DNA of 64,000 bases from Croceimicrobium hydrocarbonivorans (GTDB taxonomy: Bacteria > Bacteroidota > Bacteroidia > Flavobacteriales > Schleiferiaceae). The stretch is from positions 3,913,501-3,977,500 of the forward strand of contig NZ_CP060139.1 in NCBI RefSeq assembly GCF_014524565.1, written 5' to 3'. Below are positions 1 to 9,275 of the stretch, piece by piece. Under the pieces are notes generated by a model. It did no database searches, was not told the origin of the DNA, and was given only the letters and a program-made list of their open reading frames with translations. The position numbers and the translations under genes were made by a program. The stretch's first letter is position 1. Every line of letters starts with the position of its first letter.

Positions 1-899
1 CAATTTTTAAGAGCAAGAATAATGGTAGAACACATCTTCGTTTTTCCTGCTCCGGTTGGGTCGGCTATCAGAACATTAGCATTTTCCTGTAAAATGGAGA
101 GTGCTTGCGCTAACCCTCTTTTTTGAGTAGGCCACAATTTAACATTTTCCAACTTGCTACTGAGCATTCCAAAATCTGACAACCAGCCACCCTCTATTAC
201 TTCATGAATCGCTCTGGCTAGTGCTTCCTTCCAGCCTACAGGTTTAATCAGGTTTTCAAGAAGGTCAATTATATCATGGTATGGTGTAGCCTTTTTAAAA
301 TAATTTTCGGCAATAAGCTTGATGTCCTCATGAACACTTGGGTGATCGTCCATAAGGACTCGATAGTTAGCCTCGGTTTGTTTTAATAATCCGTTATTAC
401 TGAAGTTGGAAGAACCAAGCATTGCCATTTTGTGACTTACATAAATCTTTGCATGGAGCTTGTTGAAAAATCTTACCTGAACTCTGTGGGATTTTATTTT
501 TTCAATCAGGTTAATAACACTCCCTCCTTGTAAAATAGAAAGTCCTTTTTTTAACCAGTACTCTTTGATCTCTTTGTCAAGTGGCTTAATGTGGTACCGT
601 TTTCTACCTCTAAAATTTGGATCAAAGCCGAGTACTATTCGAATTACTCTGATATTGTTATAATCATCTTTTCCGAAAGTGTCTATTAATTGAGAAAGTG
701 ATGTGTACCCAGTTAGTAAAATAAATTCCTTGGCTACAGTTAAATCTCCCATCAATATATCACCAACTCTTTTGTTTACTTCCTCAATGTTTAATGGGAA
801 AACCTCTTGTAAGGGCCATCTCGTATATGGCTCAATCGGCTTCTCAAAATCTAAAGTAAATTGAGAGTTTTCTTCTCTTTTATTAGGGGCATCACGCAT
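1..899 (-). CDS. PLD-like domain / helicase protein, C-terminus outside window
   Basis: I translated this by hand from an ATG at 899. The 299 visible residues run open to the window edge. The N-terminal part resembles a phospholipase-D-type nuclease domain: an HxK motif (H149, K151) is followed by GSSNFSNNG at 162-170. The acidic residue that usually ends the HKD motif is a histidine here, so catalysis is uncertain. A Walker A motif, PTGAGKT, lies at 281-287 near the cut end, which suggests an SF1/SF2 helicase or other P-loop ATPase; helicase motifs beyond Walker A are off the window. It begins 44 bases after the gajB-like stop on the same strand, so it is probably the third gene of that defence operon. 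PLD-helicase fusions are common in restriction-like defence systems. The exact system is not assigned. Confidence 0.75.
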   Translation of the reverse strand, partial: MRDAPNKREENSQFTLDFEKPIEPYTRWPLQEVFPLNIEEVNKRVGDILMGDLTVAKEFILLTGYTSLSQLIDTFGKDDYNNIRVIRIVLGFDPNFRGRKRYHIKPLDKEIKEYWLKKGLSILQGGSVINLIEKIKSHRVQVRFFNKLHAKIYVSHKMAMLGSSNFSNNGLLKQTEANYRVLMDDHPSVHEDIKLIAENYFKKATPYHDIIDLLENLIKPVGWKEALARAIHEVIEGGWLSDFGMLSSKLENVKLWPTQKRGLAQALSILQENANVLIADPTGAGKTKMCSTIILALKN

Positions 900-943
900 T
901 TATATGTTCCGATTTTGCTGTACTTTTTCGCTTTTAAGGAGAC

Positions 944-2851
944 TCAATGGGTTTCACCTAAGTTGACAACATTCTCCCTCCCGAACCAATCGATGGCTTT
1001 ATCGATGACCGCTTGGCTAGGATCGCAATAATAAACCGCTAGACGTTCTTTAGCTCTTGTGCAACAGACGTAGAAAATCTTCCGACTACGCTCAAGTACG
1101 CTGGCTTTATCCGTTCTGTTTGTGAACAGATACTCAAAATTGTAATTGTTCCATCCCCCATTGTCTAGGATGACCAGGACATTATCAAATTCCGTCCCCT
1201 TAGTTTTATGTTGAGTTGAAAATGGAGTGCGACCTTCCAAATATTCATAAAGTGCTTGTAATTCTTTGAAGGGAACTTTTATCACCTGGTCGTATACGTA
1301 CTTCTGATTTTCAGCGAATCTTTTCAATTTGTCATCTATCAGGCAGATTCCATAATCATTTGCTTCTTGAATGACTTCTTCGATTGTCTTTTCCCCAACA
1401 TTAACGAGACTATCAATTTTATTTTTAAGGTTTCGTTTTTCGGACACCCTACCTAGTTTTCCCTTATAATCAGTAGCCTTTAAAAACTCGTAGTATCGCT
1501 CGTTTTGGTAAAGCCAAATGATTTCTTGTAGACGATATAGATGCCGGATCAGGTTATCCCGTTTGCTGCCTTTTTTGTTTAAGTCGTTTTCGTCCTGTTT
1601 TTTATCATCAAGCAGTTGATCCTTATCTACATAAACCTTTGAAAAAACTTCGAAATTCATATCCATGGCTACCTTATAAAGGTTTTTATTTTTTTTGATA
1701 AAGTCTTGCTGCTTTGGTGCTGGTTCGACCATTTTCAAACCTTTTCCAGTTTTGCCTTCCTTCAATCGTTCAACTACTTCACCAAAGGTCATTTTACTTG
1801 GGTCCCATTCAACAGGATGATTCTTTATATGGTCCTTGATACGCTTCTTGTATTCAAGGATTTTATCCTTGTCATAAATATCCATCAAGGTTTGAAAACT
1901 TGCCTTATTTGCTATCAGGTTATGAGTAAGGTTTAACTCTTTGGTTTCTTTTGAGTTTGTAAAGTCCCAGGCCAAGTGGGCTTTTACATTATCGATATCT
2001 CCGGATGCTGAATAGAGAAAAGTGATCTCTCCTTCTTTCACCTTCCCTTCCGTCATGTTTGGAGCAGAATTATCTGTTGAATGGATCTGCACTAATCCGT
2101 CTGTTCTTAATTTGTTAGCCAGCTCATAAATGAGTTTTGGGTTTCTCCTATTCTGCCGCTTTTGAACCTCTCTTACCTGTCCTTCTTCGGTGCCTCTGTA
2201 ATCATCTAGTCTCCCAATGCGCTTGTCATATATCGATTGCATGGCATCACCAAAAAAACCGATGATATTTCTTTTCTCGGTTAGCTTAAAGTGCTCCAGG
2301 AAAATGCGTACAACATCGATCTGGGTGTCTTGATACTCATCCACGAAAATGAACTTAAACTTGTCTTTGACCATATCCCCCAACTTTGGGTAGCGTTCAA
2401 AAACTCGATCGCTTAATGCAATGACTTCATCATGAGAAATTACGCCTTGACTAATCCTAGAGTATTCTTTGTATTGAATGCCATCTTCTAAGTTGTCGAA
2501 ATAGTCATTTGGTACTGGATCAACACCATCCAATTTTATGACTTTTATTTCTTCTTCATTGGCCAATTCAACCAAACAAAGCTTGAGCTCTTTTTGAAAG
2601 TGTTTGATCTGGTCCCAAAGAAAATCGTGGATGGTGGTAACGTATAAATGCTCATGTCCCACCCTTTCCTCGATTTCTTTTACAGCGGCATTGGTATAGG
2701 TCATGCAAGCGATCATGGCACTTGGGTTTTCTTCAATGACTCTTTTTATGACTTCCACCAAGGTGTAGGTCTTTCCGCTTCCAGCTCCACCACTCAAAAG
2801 GAAGTTCCTACCGTTGTGAATATGATCGAAAATTTCCTCTATTTCAGTCAT
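944..2851 (-). CDS. gajB: UvrD/Rep-like superfamily 1 helicase, GajB-like (Gabija)
   Basis: A 635-residue SF1 DNA helicase. Visible motifs: Walker A GGAGSGKT near residues 20-28; motif II FVDEYQDTQ; motif III GDAMQSIYD; motif V HKTKGTEFDNV; and motif VI CCTRAKERL near the C-terminus. The start ATG overlaps the stop of the upstream ATPase/TOPRIM gene as ATGA (2848-2851), so the two are translationally coupled. A UvrD-like helicase directly after an OLD-family ATPase/TOPRIM nuclease is the definition of the Gabija anti-phage system, in which GajA nicks DNA and GajB senses or unwinds DNA ends. This protein is longer than the roughly 500-residue GajB of Bacillus. The gene symbol is an inference from gene order and motifs; a general repair helicase is unlikely in this context. 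Confidence 0.82.
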   Translation of the reverse strand: MTEIEEIFDHIHNGRNFLLSGGAGSGKTYTLVEVIKRVIEENPSAMIACMTYTNAAVKEIEERVGHEHLYVTTIHDFLWDQIKHFQKELKLCLVELANEEEIKVIKLDGVDPVPNDYFDNLEDGIQYKEYSRISQGVISHDEVIALSDRVFERYPKLGDMVKDKFKFIFVDEYQDTQIDVVRIFLEHFKLTEKRNIIGFFGDAMQSIYDKRIGRLDDYRGTEEGQVREVQKRQNRRNPKLIYELANKLRTDGLVQIHSTDNSAPNMTEGKVKEGEITFLYSASGDIDNVKAHLAWDFTNSKETKELNLTHNLIANKASFQTLMDIYDKDKILEYKKRIKDHIKNHPVEWDPSKMTFGEVVERLKEGKTGKGLKMVEPAPKQQDFIKKNKNLYKVAMDMNFEVFSKVYVDKDQLLDDKKQDENDLNKKGSKRDNLIRHLYRLQEIIWLYQNERYYEFLKATDYKGKLGRVSEKRNLKNKIDSLVNVGEKTIEEVIQEANDYGICLIDDKLKRFAENQKYVYDQVIKVPFKELQALYEYLEGRTPFSTQHKTKGTEFDNVLVILDNGGWNNYNFEYLFTNRTDKASVLERSRKIFYVCCTRAKERLAVYYCDPSQAVIDKAIDWFGRENVVNLGETH

Positions 2852-4971
2852 ACCTTAACATCCCTTAACCAAGTGAGACCTTCTTTTATATAAGCTGGTA
2901 TTACCCAATTGCTGAATTCAATACCTGTCGAATCTGTTTTACTATTGAGCAGTATCTCAATTGCGAAGGATGGTTTGCTGCCTATAGCCTTTTCAGCAAA
3001 TTCATAGACATCGATCTCATCATTCCGAAAGCTTTTAAGGTGTTTCTGCGTAAGGGAGTCGAATTTGTTATTAGTGTCTTTAATAAATGCCTTGTTTACA
3101 TGAAAGAAGGCATCTTCAAAGCTTCGAGCGTGGTACTCCTCACCTGCTTCATTCGCTTCTTGAGTTTGAAAAACGAGCTGAACATTACCGGTTGAGCTTA
3201 CTTTCCATTTTTTACCCTCAGTTTCTTCTGTTTTTTCAACCCTCTTCTGATCCAGATTAAAACCTATTAATTCAGCAAGTGAATCGGTATTCAAGAAGAA
3301 TTTCAATGAATAATTGGTGGAGAGCTTAGCTTTTGGATCGCTCACTTCACAGGCTTTTTTTGATTTATTTTCTGCAGAATCAATATCCGTGATTATCAGA
3401 GTCTTGAGTCCGATAAAATCGATGAATCTTTCGAATACATGAGAATAAGCTCCGACTTCTACGATTGAAATGTTTTGAGACAGTAACGGAGACTCACTTT
3501 CAGCTTGATCTATCTTTTTCATCATTGCCGGCAGGATGATTCGTTCCGTATCACCTTCAATGAGAATTGCTTTATCTGCAAAAAATAGTTCTGATTTGTT
3601 TAGAGTTAAATACTGCTTTAAGAACCTGTAATTTTCTTCTTCTCCTGCTGAATCATATTCCGATTCCAAAGCCATGAGGTTTTTGGCTATCACACTGGTG
3701 TCGCTCACTTTTTTTAGATACCGTATGTCGTTAAAATCGCTTTCGGAAGCAATGTGAGATGAGTGGGTTGTAATGACTGTTTGAAGGTTTCGGTTGGCCC
3801 CATCTTCCCTCTTGATACCTTCTTTTAATAACCCCTTTATGTTATTGATAAACACATATTGCATTTGAGGGTGTGTATGCGCTTCGGGCTCCTCGATAAA
3901 CAGGAGGTTTATATCGGCCGGCACTTCATGTTTGGTTCTCTTAAATTCCTTCAAGAGAATTTCAATTTCGAAGATGATGCTGATCAAGTTCATGTAGCCC
4001 AGTCCATTGTAGTATTCAGGAAAAGAATGCTCTCCATGGCTATACATCACTGTGGTATTGCCTTTTAGTAAATCCCTATGCTGTAGTGTGGAATTAATAC
4101 TGATCTTGGAATCACCTTCAGCTATACCTCCAAACTTGCTGACTTTATCCACTGTCTCCTTGAATAGCTTATCATATACTTTGGTCAATGCCAAATCAGT
4201 GTCTCCCAAGGCATCTTTAAAGTTGGCTATATGCTCATTTTGCTCGTCTGTTGCCTCGGTTTTCTCATAAATGCGCGAAGTCTGAAGAGAAAGCGTGCTG
4301 TTTTGTTCCTTGTTGGTAACATCTCGCCTTGCGCTAATAAACCGGAACTGAATTACATCTTTCAACGAAATGTTTTCGCTGATCAGGTCAATGAAAGACT
4401 TTCCATCCGGCTGTCCTGTGGTTTTGGAGCAAGACAAAGACTTTCTAGATAATTTGAAATAGTCGACCAGGTTTGAGTGAAGGAAATAGAATAGGTCGCG
4501 CGCCTGATACCCCTCTCTATTGGCCACCTTCTCCATTTCGTTAATTTCAAATTCAGCATAGTCGCTTTTCAATTGCTTCAAGGAAGCATGTTCCAATAAT
4601 AGACCGAACTCAAGATTGATGAAATAGTGATCAGGGTCAAGGTCTGTCATAATACGGCTCAGATTGGCAAGGTTATCTGATTCAGCGTATCGTATCAACA
4701 AATTCAGCCTAATACCCAATGGAGTATACTTATCCTTATCTGGCAAGACTGATTCCACTTGCGTTTTAATCTCGCTTTTGAGATCTAGGTTAAAATCGTC
4801 AAAAGAAAATTTGTTTCGATCAGAGCCAGCCAAAAAACGATCCAGAGCTGTAAGTAATGAGGTTTTGCCGGTGTTGTTTTTACCGACAATCAATGAGAGA
4901 TCATCTTCTAAATCGATGTAAAAGTCCCTTAAGAGTCTATAGTTCTTTATAAATACCTTGTCAATTTTCAT
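2848..4971 (-). CDS. gajA: OLD-family ATPase with TOPRIM nuclease domain, GajA-like (Gabija)
   Basis: A 707-residue protein with an ABC-type ATPase half and a TOPRIM half. The ATPase shows Walker A GKNNTGKTS (30-38), Walker B/signature LLFIEEPEAHTHPQ and an H-loop VITTHSSHIAS. The TOPRIM domain follows: ILIEGDTER near residue 470 supplies the metal-binding glutamate, and LIITDIDSAENK near 525 supplies the DxD pair. This order is that of class 2 OLD nucleases such as GajA, a nucleotide-sensing DNA nickase inhibited by ATP and activated when phage replication depletes nucleotides. It overlaps the downstream helicase by four bases. The gene before it on the same strand ends 51 bases upstream, so it may have its own promoter, though none is clear. 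PARIS is excluded because there the TOPRIM is a separate gene. Confidence 0.83.
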   Translation of the reverse strand: MKIDKVFIKNYRLLRDFYIDLEDDLSLIVGKNNTGKTSLLTALDRFLAGSDRNKFSFDDFNLDLKSEIKTQVESVLPDKDKYTPLGIRLNLLIRYAESDNLANLSRIMTDLDPDHYFINLEFGLLLEHASLKQLKSDYAEFEINEMEKVANREGYQARDLFYFLHSNLVDYFKLSRKSLSCSKTTGQPDGKSFIDLISENISLKDVIQFRFISARRDVTNKEQNSTLSLQTSRIYEKTEATDEQNEHIANFKDALGDTDLALTKVYDKLFKETVDKVSKFGGIAEGDSKISINSTLQHRDLLKGNTTVMYSHGEHSFPEYYNGLGYMNLISIIFEIEILLKEFKRTKHEVPADINLLFIEEPEAHTHPQMQYVFINNIKGLLKEGIKREDGANRNLQTVITTHSSHIASESDFNDIRYLKKVSDTSVIAKNLMALESEYDSAGEEENYRFLKQYLTLNKSELFFADKAILIEGDTERIILPAMMKKIDQAESESPLLSQNISIVEVGAYSHVFERFIDFIGLKTLIITDIDSAENKSKKACEVSDPKAKLSTNYSLKFFLNTDSLAELIGFNLDQKRVEKTEETEGKKWKVSSTGNVQLVFQTQEANEAGEEYHARSFEDAFFHVNKAFIKDTNNKFDSLTQKHLKSFRNDEIDVYEFAEKAIGSKPSFAIEILLNSKTDSTGIEFSNWVIPAYIKEGLTWLRDVKV

Positions 4972-5022
4972 CCAGATTATGATTTCATTCTATCAATGCA
5001 AAGCGATTGCCGGTAATGCTTT

Positions 5023-5730
5023 CTACTTATCCACCACAATCAACTCCACCCTACTACTATCCTCAGCCCCTTCCAGATAGGCAATCACCTGCACAGAGCC
5101 CACTAAGACGCTATCGAGGCAAGACACATTGAAAGAGGCTGTCTGATCATCAACGATTACAAATTCGGGAATGGAAAGGCTTGGACCATTTAATTCTAAA
5201 GGCCTTTGCTTTAAAAATACCTGGGTATTCATGGAGTTTTTGGCGGCTCCATTATTTTGAAATTGGAGGTTTAAACTCACATTTCCGCGACCATTGTTTA
5301 GCACTTGTCGGCTCGAGCCGGCGGTCAATGTAAAGGCATCGGGTAAGGCACGGGTAAAAGAGACCGTTTTGCTTGTGCTAAAGTCCCCTACCTTGGCGCT
5401 TAGAGTAATATAATCGTTCACCTCACGGTTAGATATGATATAGGCTTCAGCGCTTTTACCGGAAGCCTTTACGATGTGAATCTTCTTTTGCTCTGTTCCG
5501 GCGAAATATCCCTGGTCGGTGGTAAAGGTGATTTCTTGGTTGGGATCCGACTCAGATTGCAATTGAGCGGTGATTTTAATACGAGAATTACCATCCGCAG
5601 GAATGGCCTCATTTTCAGTTTGCATTTGAATGATCTGAGCACTGGTGAGGCCGCTGCGCGGATCTTCCTCATCACAACTGCTTAAAGTGAATGCGAATAG
5701 GGCTATGCTGATGCTGAAAAACTTTTTCAT
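5023..5730 (-). CDS. Predicted lipoprotein with Ig-like/invasin-like repeats
   Basis: About 235 residues. I prefer the ATG at 5730 over one 24 bases upstream, because it overlaps the preceding stop as ATGA and gives a clean lipoprotein signal: MKKFFSISIALFAF, then lipobox LSSC followed by acidic residues (CDEED), a frequent surface-export context in Bacteroidota. The mature part is beta-rich, with a stretch (IPADGNSRIKITAQL ... FTTDQGYF) like bacterial Ig-like domains of the invasin/BIg type. It is the last gene of a three-gene minus-strand run (7892 to 5023) and probably anchors to the outer membrane. Function unknown. Confidence 0.75.
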   Translation of the reverse strand: MKKFFSISIALFAFTLSSCDEEDPRSGLTSAQIIQMQTENEAIPADGNSRIKITAQLQSESDPNQEITFTTDQGYFAGTEQKKIHIVKASGKSAEAYIISNREVNDYITLSAKVGDFSTSKTVSFTRALPDAFTLTAGSSRQVLNNGRGNVSLNLQFQNNGAAKNSMNTQVFLKQRPLELNGPSLSIPEFVIVDDQTASFNVSCLDSVLVGSVQVIAYLEGAEDSSRVELIVVDK

Positions 5731-6101
5731 GCTGTAGTAATGTTTATTAGACAAGTATCCGAATCTGGCAAAGTACCATCCGGCTCGCTGGTATGAGCCT
5801 TTAGTGTGGCACTGTCTTCTTTATTCGGAGGTCCAATTACTTTGAAGTAAAGTTTCGTAGTCTGATGACTGAGTTCATTAGCTGACAGCTTGTAATAGAG
5901 TATTTTATGATCCGTCGATTCTCCGATTGGTTCGGCACCATCTGCTTTGGGGCCTACATGAGATAGTTTATGACACTCAGAAATCAATTTCAGACTGATC
6001 CTTATAATTCCTGGATAGGTAGTGTAGATCGATGCATCAATATTGACTTCCATTCCAACAGGTGCATGCAAAACTGATGGTTGAATATTAATATTAGCCA
6101 T
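5727..6101 (-). CDS. Hypothetical protein, 124 residues
   Basis: I do not recognise this family. There is no signal peptide or membrane segment. The sequence alternates short hydrophobic and polar stretches, suggesting a beta-sandwich, and opens with MANINIQPSVLHAPVG. It sits between two envelope proteins on the same strand, starting 9 bases after the larger upstream gene and ending with an ATGA overlap into the lipoprotein gene. The tight coupling supports it as real and suggests the three work together. Its lack of a secretion signal is odd next to two exported neighbours. Confidence 0.65.
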   Translation of the reverse strand: MANINIQPSVLHAPVGMEVNIDASIYTTYPGIIRISLKLISECHKLSHVGPKADGAEPIGESTDHKILYYKLSANELSHQTTKLYFKVIGPPNKEDSATLKAHTSEPDGTLPDSDTCLINITTA

Positions 6102-6110
6102 AGCGTAATT

Positions 6111-7892
6111 TTAATTAGCGGGAATTCGGTAAGCGTCACTGCTGATCAGGGCACTGAATCGGTTGAAGATATCAGCGTCAAAGCTCAATCCGATGATTGG
6201 CGATGCACTGAAATAGGTGCCACTTTTCAAAGGGCTGATGTATTCCATATTGTAAAAGGCAGCCCCCAGGTCTAAGGAGATATATCGATTGATATCCAAG
6301 CTAAGTGCTAGCATGGGCTTAATATTACCGATGGCTTGGATTTCCTGATCTTTAAATTTAGGACTGACCCCACTCACGAAGCCAACCAAAATTGCGGTAG
6401 ATTTAAAAAAGCCCTTTCGCGATTGCAAATAAGGATTCACTAAACGCTTGTCTACTGGTTGTAGGTAAAACTTAAGACCAACATAGCCAAAACCCTCCAG
6501 CTGCCAATAGCGATGCTGATCTGTGCTAAAAGCGAGGGCTCCGGCTCCAATGGCAGTACCAATGCGAATGGCATCCAATTCTTCTTTATTTACGGCAGCC
6601 TCGGGGCGATAGGTACTTACTTTCCGGATTTCAACTAATACTCCACGCAAAGGATCCAGTAACCTTTTCAAATCTGCTTTCATCAGCTTCTCAGAAGCCT
6701 TATAGATCGCATAAGTTGCTTCATCGTTTAAGATCGAATTCCTCTTTATCACATATTGATTGATTGTAGGGATAAGCTTACCATTTACCAGACCTATGGG
6801 ATTACGCAATAAGAACAAAGCCGCTTTGGATATAGAATTGGCAGTGCCATCACCAACTGCCTCAGAGGCTTTAAAGTCTGATGCTAGATTGGTACAAATT
6901 AGCTTGAGTTCATTTAAATAAGTCACTGCCTTTTTCGTTTCAGCAAGATGGTTCCTGGCAAGGCTTAAGTTGGTGTCTTGAATTGCCTTGGCAAATAGTT
7001 TAATCGTATTCTTTTGCGGATAATCCCCTAGTTTGTAGATCAAAGCATTCCAGAACTCCTCCTTAGCTAAGGCAATTAATTCTGACTTAGTTGATAATTG
7101 GGAATTGTCTAAGCGATTGAGAAATTCTGGATTAAAATTTACAGCCGAAAGAAGTTGCTTGGCAAGTTTTAAACTACTGTTCAGTTGCTGATCCATTAAT
7201 ACCAATGAATCCTGTTTGCGAATAGAGTCTTTCTGATATCCAGTGTATTTGCGCTTGGCATTTAAAAAACGATCCGCTGAAGAGGCGGTGAGGAAAAGTC
7301 GGGTCTTAAAATCCGGCTTAGACTCCAACATGCTTTCCAATTCTGAAGCGATACTGTTTTGAGGCGTTCCCGCATAAAAGGAACTCAATTCAATTAATAG
7401 CCAATTGTAAATTCTATCTGTACTGGCGTCTCCTTCCTTACCTGCAAAACGAATCAGTCGATCTTCAATATTGGATATTATGGTATTGGCCGCATTGTCG
7501 GGAATTATTCGAGTTTTGGAGAAGGCAAACTCATAAATATAGGTTTGATTAAATTCCAGAAAATCATTGATATAAAACTCAAATTCCGTTTCAGGATTGG
7601 CCCCATCAATGGCCTTTACCCGAAACCATTCTTGCCTAATAACTTCTTTTGGACCAGCGTCACTTTTCTTATAAATCACCAACTCTACGGCATTGGCTTT
7701 TTCTCCTCCCGGTAGATCTAGGCCCCCTTTTATTTTAAAATGTCGGCCGTAAACCGGTCCTCCGACCAGGGTACTATTGTTGACATTAAATCGTAGTTCG
7801 GCAATGGATTTCGAAGCTTCCTCATTAGCCTGAGCATAAAGCCCAACGCTTAAAAAGTATAAAAACAGACTAATTAGTACTCTTTGTTTCAT
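6111..7892 (-). CDS. Exported protein with possible C-terminal beta-barrel, 593 residues
   Basis: Begins with a typical signal peptide (MKQRVLISLFLYFLSVGLYAQA, cleavage near residue 22). Residues about 30-130 look beta-rich; a long helical middle (about 170-430) follows. The last 150 residues alternate aromatic and small residues (WQLEGFGYVGLKFYL, ASPIIGLSFDADIF) as outer-membrane strands do. I recognise no named family. It is the first gene of a minus-strand operon with the 124-residue protein and the lipoprotein. Its ATG lies 22 bases downstream of a 19-bp palindrome, and it is divergent from a membrane protein at 8102. An outer-membrane role is an inference. Confidence 0.72.
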   Translation of the reverse strand: MKQRVLISLFLYFLSVGLYAQANEEASKSIAELRFNVNNSTLVGGPVYGRHFKIKGGLDLPGGEKANAVELVIYKKSDAGPKEVIRQEWFRVKAIDGANPETEFEFYINDFLEFNQTYIYEFAFSKTRIIPDNAANTIISNIEDRLIRFAGKEGDASTDRIYNWLLIELSSFYAGTPQNSIASELESMLESKPDFKTRLFLTASSADRFLNAKRKYTGYQKDSIRKQDSLVLMDQQLNSSLKLAKQLLSAVNFNPEFLNRLDNSQLSTKSELIALAKEEFWNALIYKLGDYPQKNTIKLFAKAIQDTNLSLARNHLAETKKAVTYLNELKLICTNLASDFKASEAVGDGTANSISKAALFLLRNPIGLVNGKLIPTINQYVIKRNSILNDEATYAIYKASEKLMKADLKRLLDPLRGVLVEIRKVSTYRPEAAVNKEELDAIRIGTAIGAGALAFSTDQHRYWQLEGFGYVGLKFYLQPVDKRLVNPYLQSRKGFFKSTAILVGFVSGVSPKFKDQEIQAIGNIKPMLALSLDINRYISLDLGAAFYNMEYISPLKSGTYFSASPIIGLSFDADIFNRFSALISSDAYRIPAN

Positions 7893-7914
7893 GGTTGGGT
7901 TTTATAAAGAGTTA

Positions 7915-7933
7915 ATCCTAATTAAATTAGGAT
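7915..7933. promoter_or_regulatory. Perfect 19-bp palindrome, candidate operator
   Basis: ATCCTAATTAAATTAGGAT is a perfect inverted repeat of two 9-base arms around one base. It lies 22 bases before the 593-residue protein gene (minus strand) in the 209-base divergent gap to the gene at 8102. The position suits a repressor site. No T-run follows, so it is not an intrinsic terminator. Confidence 0.45.
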
Positions 7934-8101
7934 AAAAGATTCTCTAGCAAATTAGTGAATTCTATGGCTTTATAAGGTAGAGGAAAATCCCTATATCCCC
8001 TTCTGGATATTCCCTGATTCTGATTTCTCATCAATTCTTCATTGAATTAAAGCCGATATTAAATGCCTGATTTGCAATTCGTTTAACCAATTCAAAAGGC
8101 T

Positions 8102-9265
8102 ATGGAATTTCTTTCCTCCTCCTTGCTTAGTGTCCTCATTGCCTTGGGCTTTATCTATGTTTTATTAAGCGTTCTGGTTTCCATTCTGGTGGAATGGCGA
8201 AACCATTATGTGAAAGAAAGAGGCAAGCTTTTGCGCGAAGCCATCAATCAGATGCTCGACGATCCTCTGAATGCCCAATATGGTCTCCTACTCTACAATC
8301 ATCCCATGATTGGCGGGATGCAAAACCGTAAAAATCAAAGGCCTCCGCAGTATATAAGTAGCAGCATGTTTGCCGAGGCTCTCATTGATTTAATCGGACA
8401 ACAAGCGGAAGATGATCTGATCATTGATCGCAATAAAGATCCAGACCTAAAGAAACTTGCCTTCGAAGCTTCTGACCAGACCCCCACTCCTATTGATGAT
8501 CCGCTTTTGCGCTTTCAGCTGGGAGTGGCAGAAATGAAACACAGTCCGCTCAAAGAGCTACTCCATTCCTTTCAGTTAAAGTCGACAAGCGATTATCCTA
8601 AACTCAAGTCCCTGCTGCAAGAATGGTATAATGCCTATATGGACCGAGTTACCGGCTGGTACAAAACCAAGCAGAAAAGCAAATTCGTTTTCTTCGGTTT
8701 TGTGGTGGCTATCGGATTAAATGTCGACAGTCTGCACTTAGTAAAAAGCCTCAGTAGTGATTCAGAGCTGCGCACTAATCTCGAAAAACAAGCCATGGCC
8801 CTGGAGGCTAAAGGTGCTTTCGCAGAAGGCGATTATCAGCATTTCCTCAGCCTCTTAAATGAGTCTAAGGATTCCAATGCTGTCCAAAGCAATCAAGTAG
8901 TAGCGGCTATTGAAGCTCGTTTGGATTCGGTAGGCAAAGAGCGATTTAAAGAATCACAGCAGGTATTGCATTATCTGGAAGATCAAAAAGTTCCCATGGG
9001 CTGGTCCCTGCAAAGTGCTCCCCTCAGCTGGTTTGGATTCGAAAAGCCCAAATTGGACGCTAAGGCTCAAAAGGCCCTGGAAGATGATTTTCAATACCAG
9101 CGCAACCAGCAGCCCAATTTTTGGACCGTGATCAAATACCTGCTGGGACTTATCATTACCGGCTATATGCTCAGTTTCGGTGCCCCCTTCTGGTTCGAAG
9201 TATTAGTGCGCCTGATCAATATTCGCCGTGCCGGCAAAAAACCTGCAGAAAATACCAACGCTTAA
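8102..9265 (+). CDS. Membrane protein, 387 residues, uncharacterised
   Basis: Three hydrophobic segments are visible: about 5-28 (LLSVLIALGFIYVLLSVLVS), about 197-215 (FVFFGFVVAIGLNV) and about 343-370 (VIKYLLGLIITGYML). The long parts between them are soluble and charged. The stretch WYNAYMDRVTGWYKTKQKSK just before the second segment is, as I recall, a conserved signature of a widespread uncharacterised bacterial membrane family. No catalytic motif is evident. It is followed after 10 bases by an amidohydrolase on the same strand, and the two are probably cotranscribed. Confidence 0.7.
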   Translation: MEFLSSSLLSVLIALGFIYVLLSVLVSILVEWRNHYVKERGKLLREAINQMLDDPLNAQYGLLLYNHPMIGGMQNRKNQRPPQYISSSMFAEALIDLIGQQAEDDLIIDRNKDPDLKKLAFEASDQTPTPIDDPLLRFQLGVAEMKHSPLKELLHSFQLKSTSDYPKLKSLLQEWYNAYMDRVTGWYKTKQKSKFVFFGFVVAIGLNVDSLHLVKSLSSDSELRTNLEKQAMALEAKGAFAEGDYQHFLSLLNESKDSNAVQSNQVVAAIEARLDSVGKERFKESQQVLHYLEDQKVPMGWSLQSAPLSWFGFEKPKLDAKAQKALEDDFQYQRNQQPNFWTVIKYLLGLIITGYMLSFGAPFWFEVLVRLINIRRAGKKPAENTNA

Positions 9266-9275
9266 ATCGATTATC

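Noticed and set aside
1706-1936. Open frame opposite the UvrD-like helicase
   Set aside because: Antisense shadow of a gene with clear helicase motifs; no start signal or family resemblance.
2848-4971. PARIS (AriA) as the identity of the ATPase
   Set aside because: ATPase and TOPRIM are in one protein and a UvrD helicase follows, which is Gabija order.
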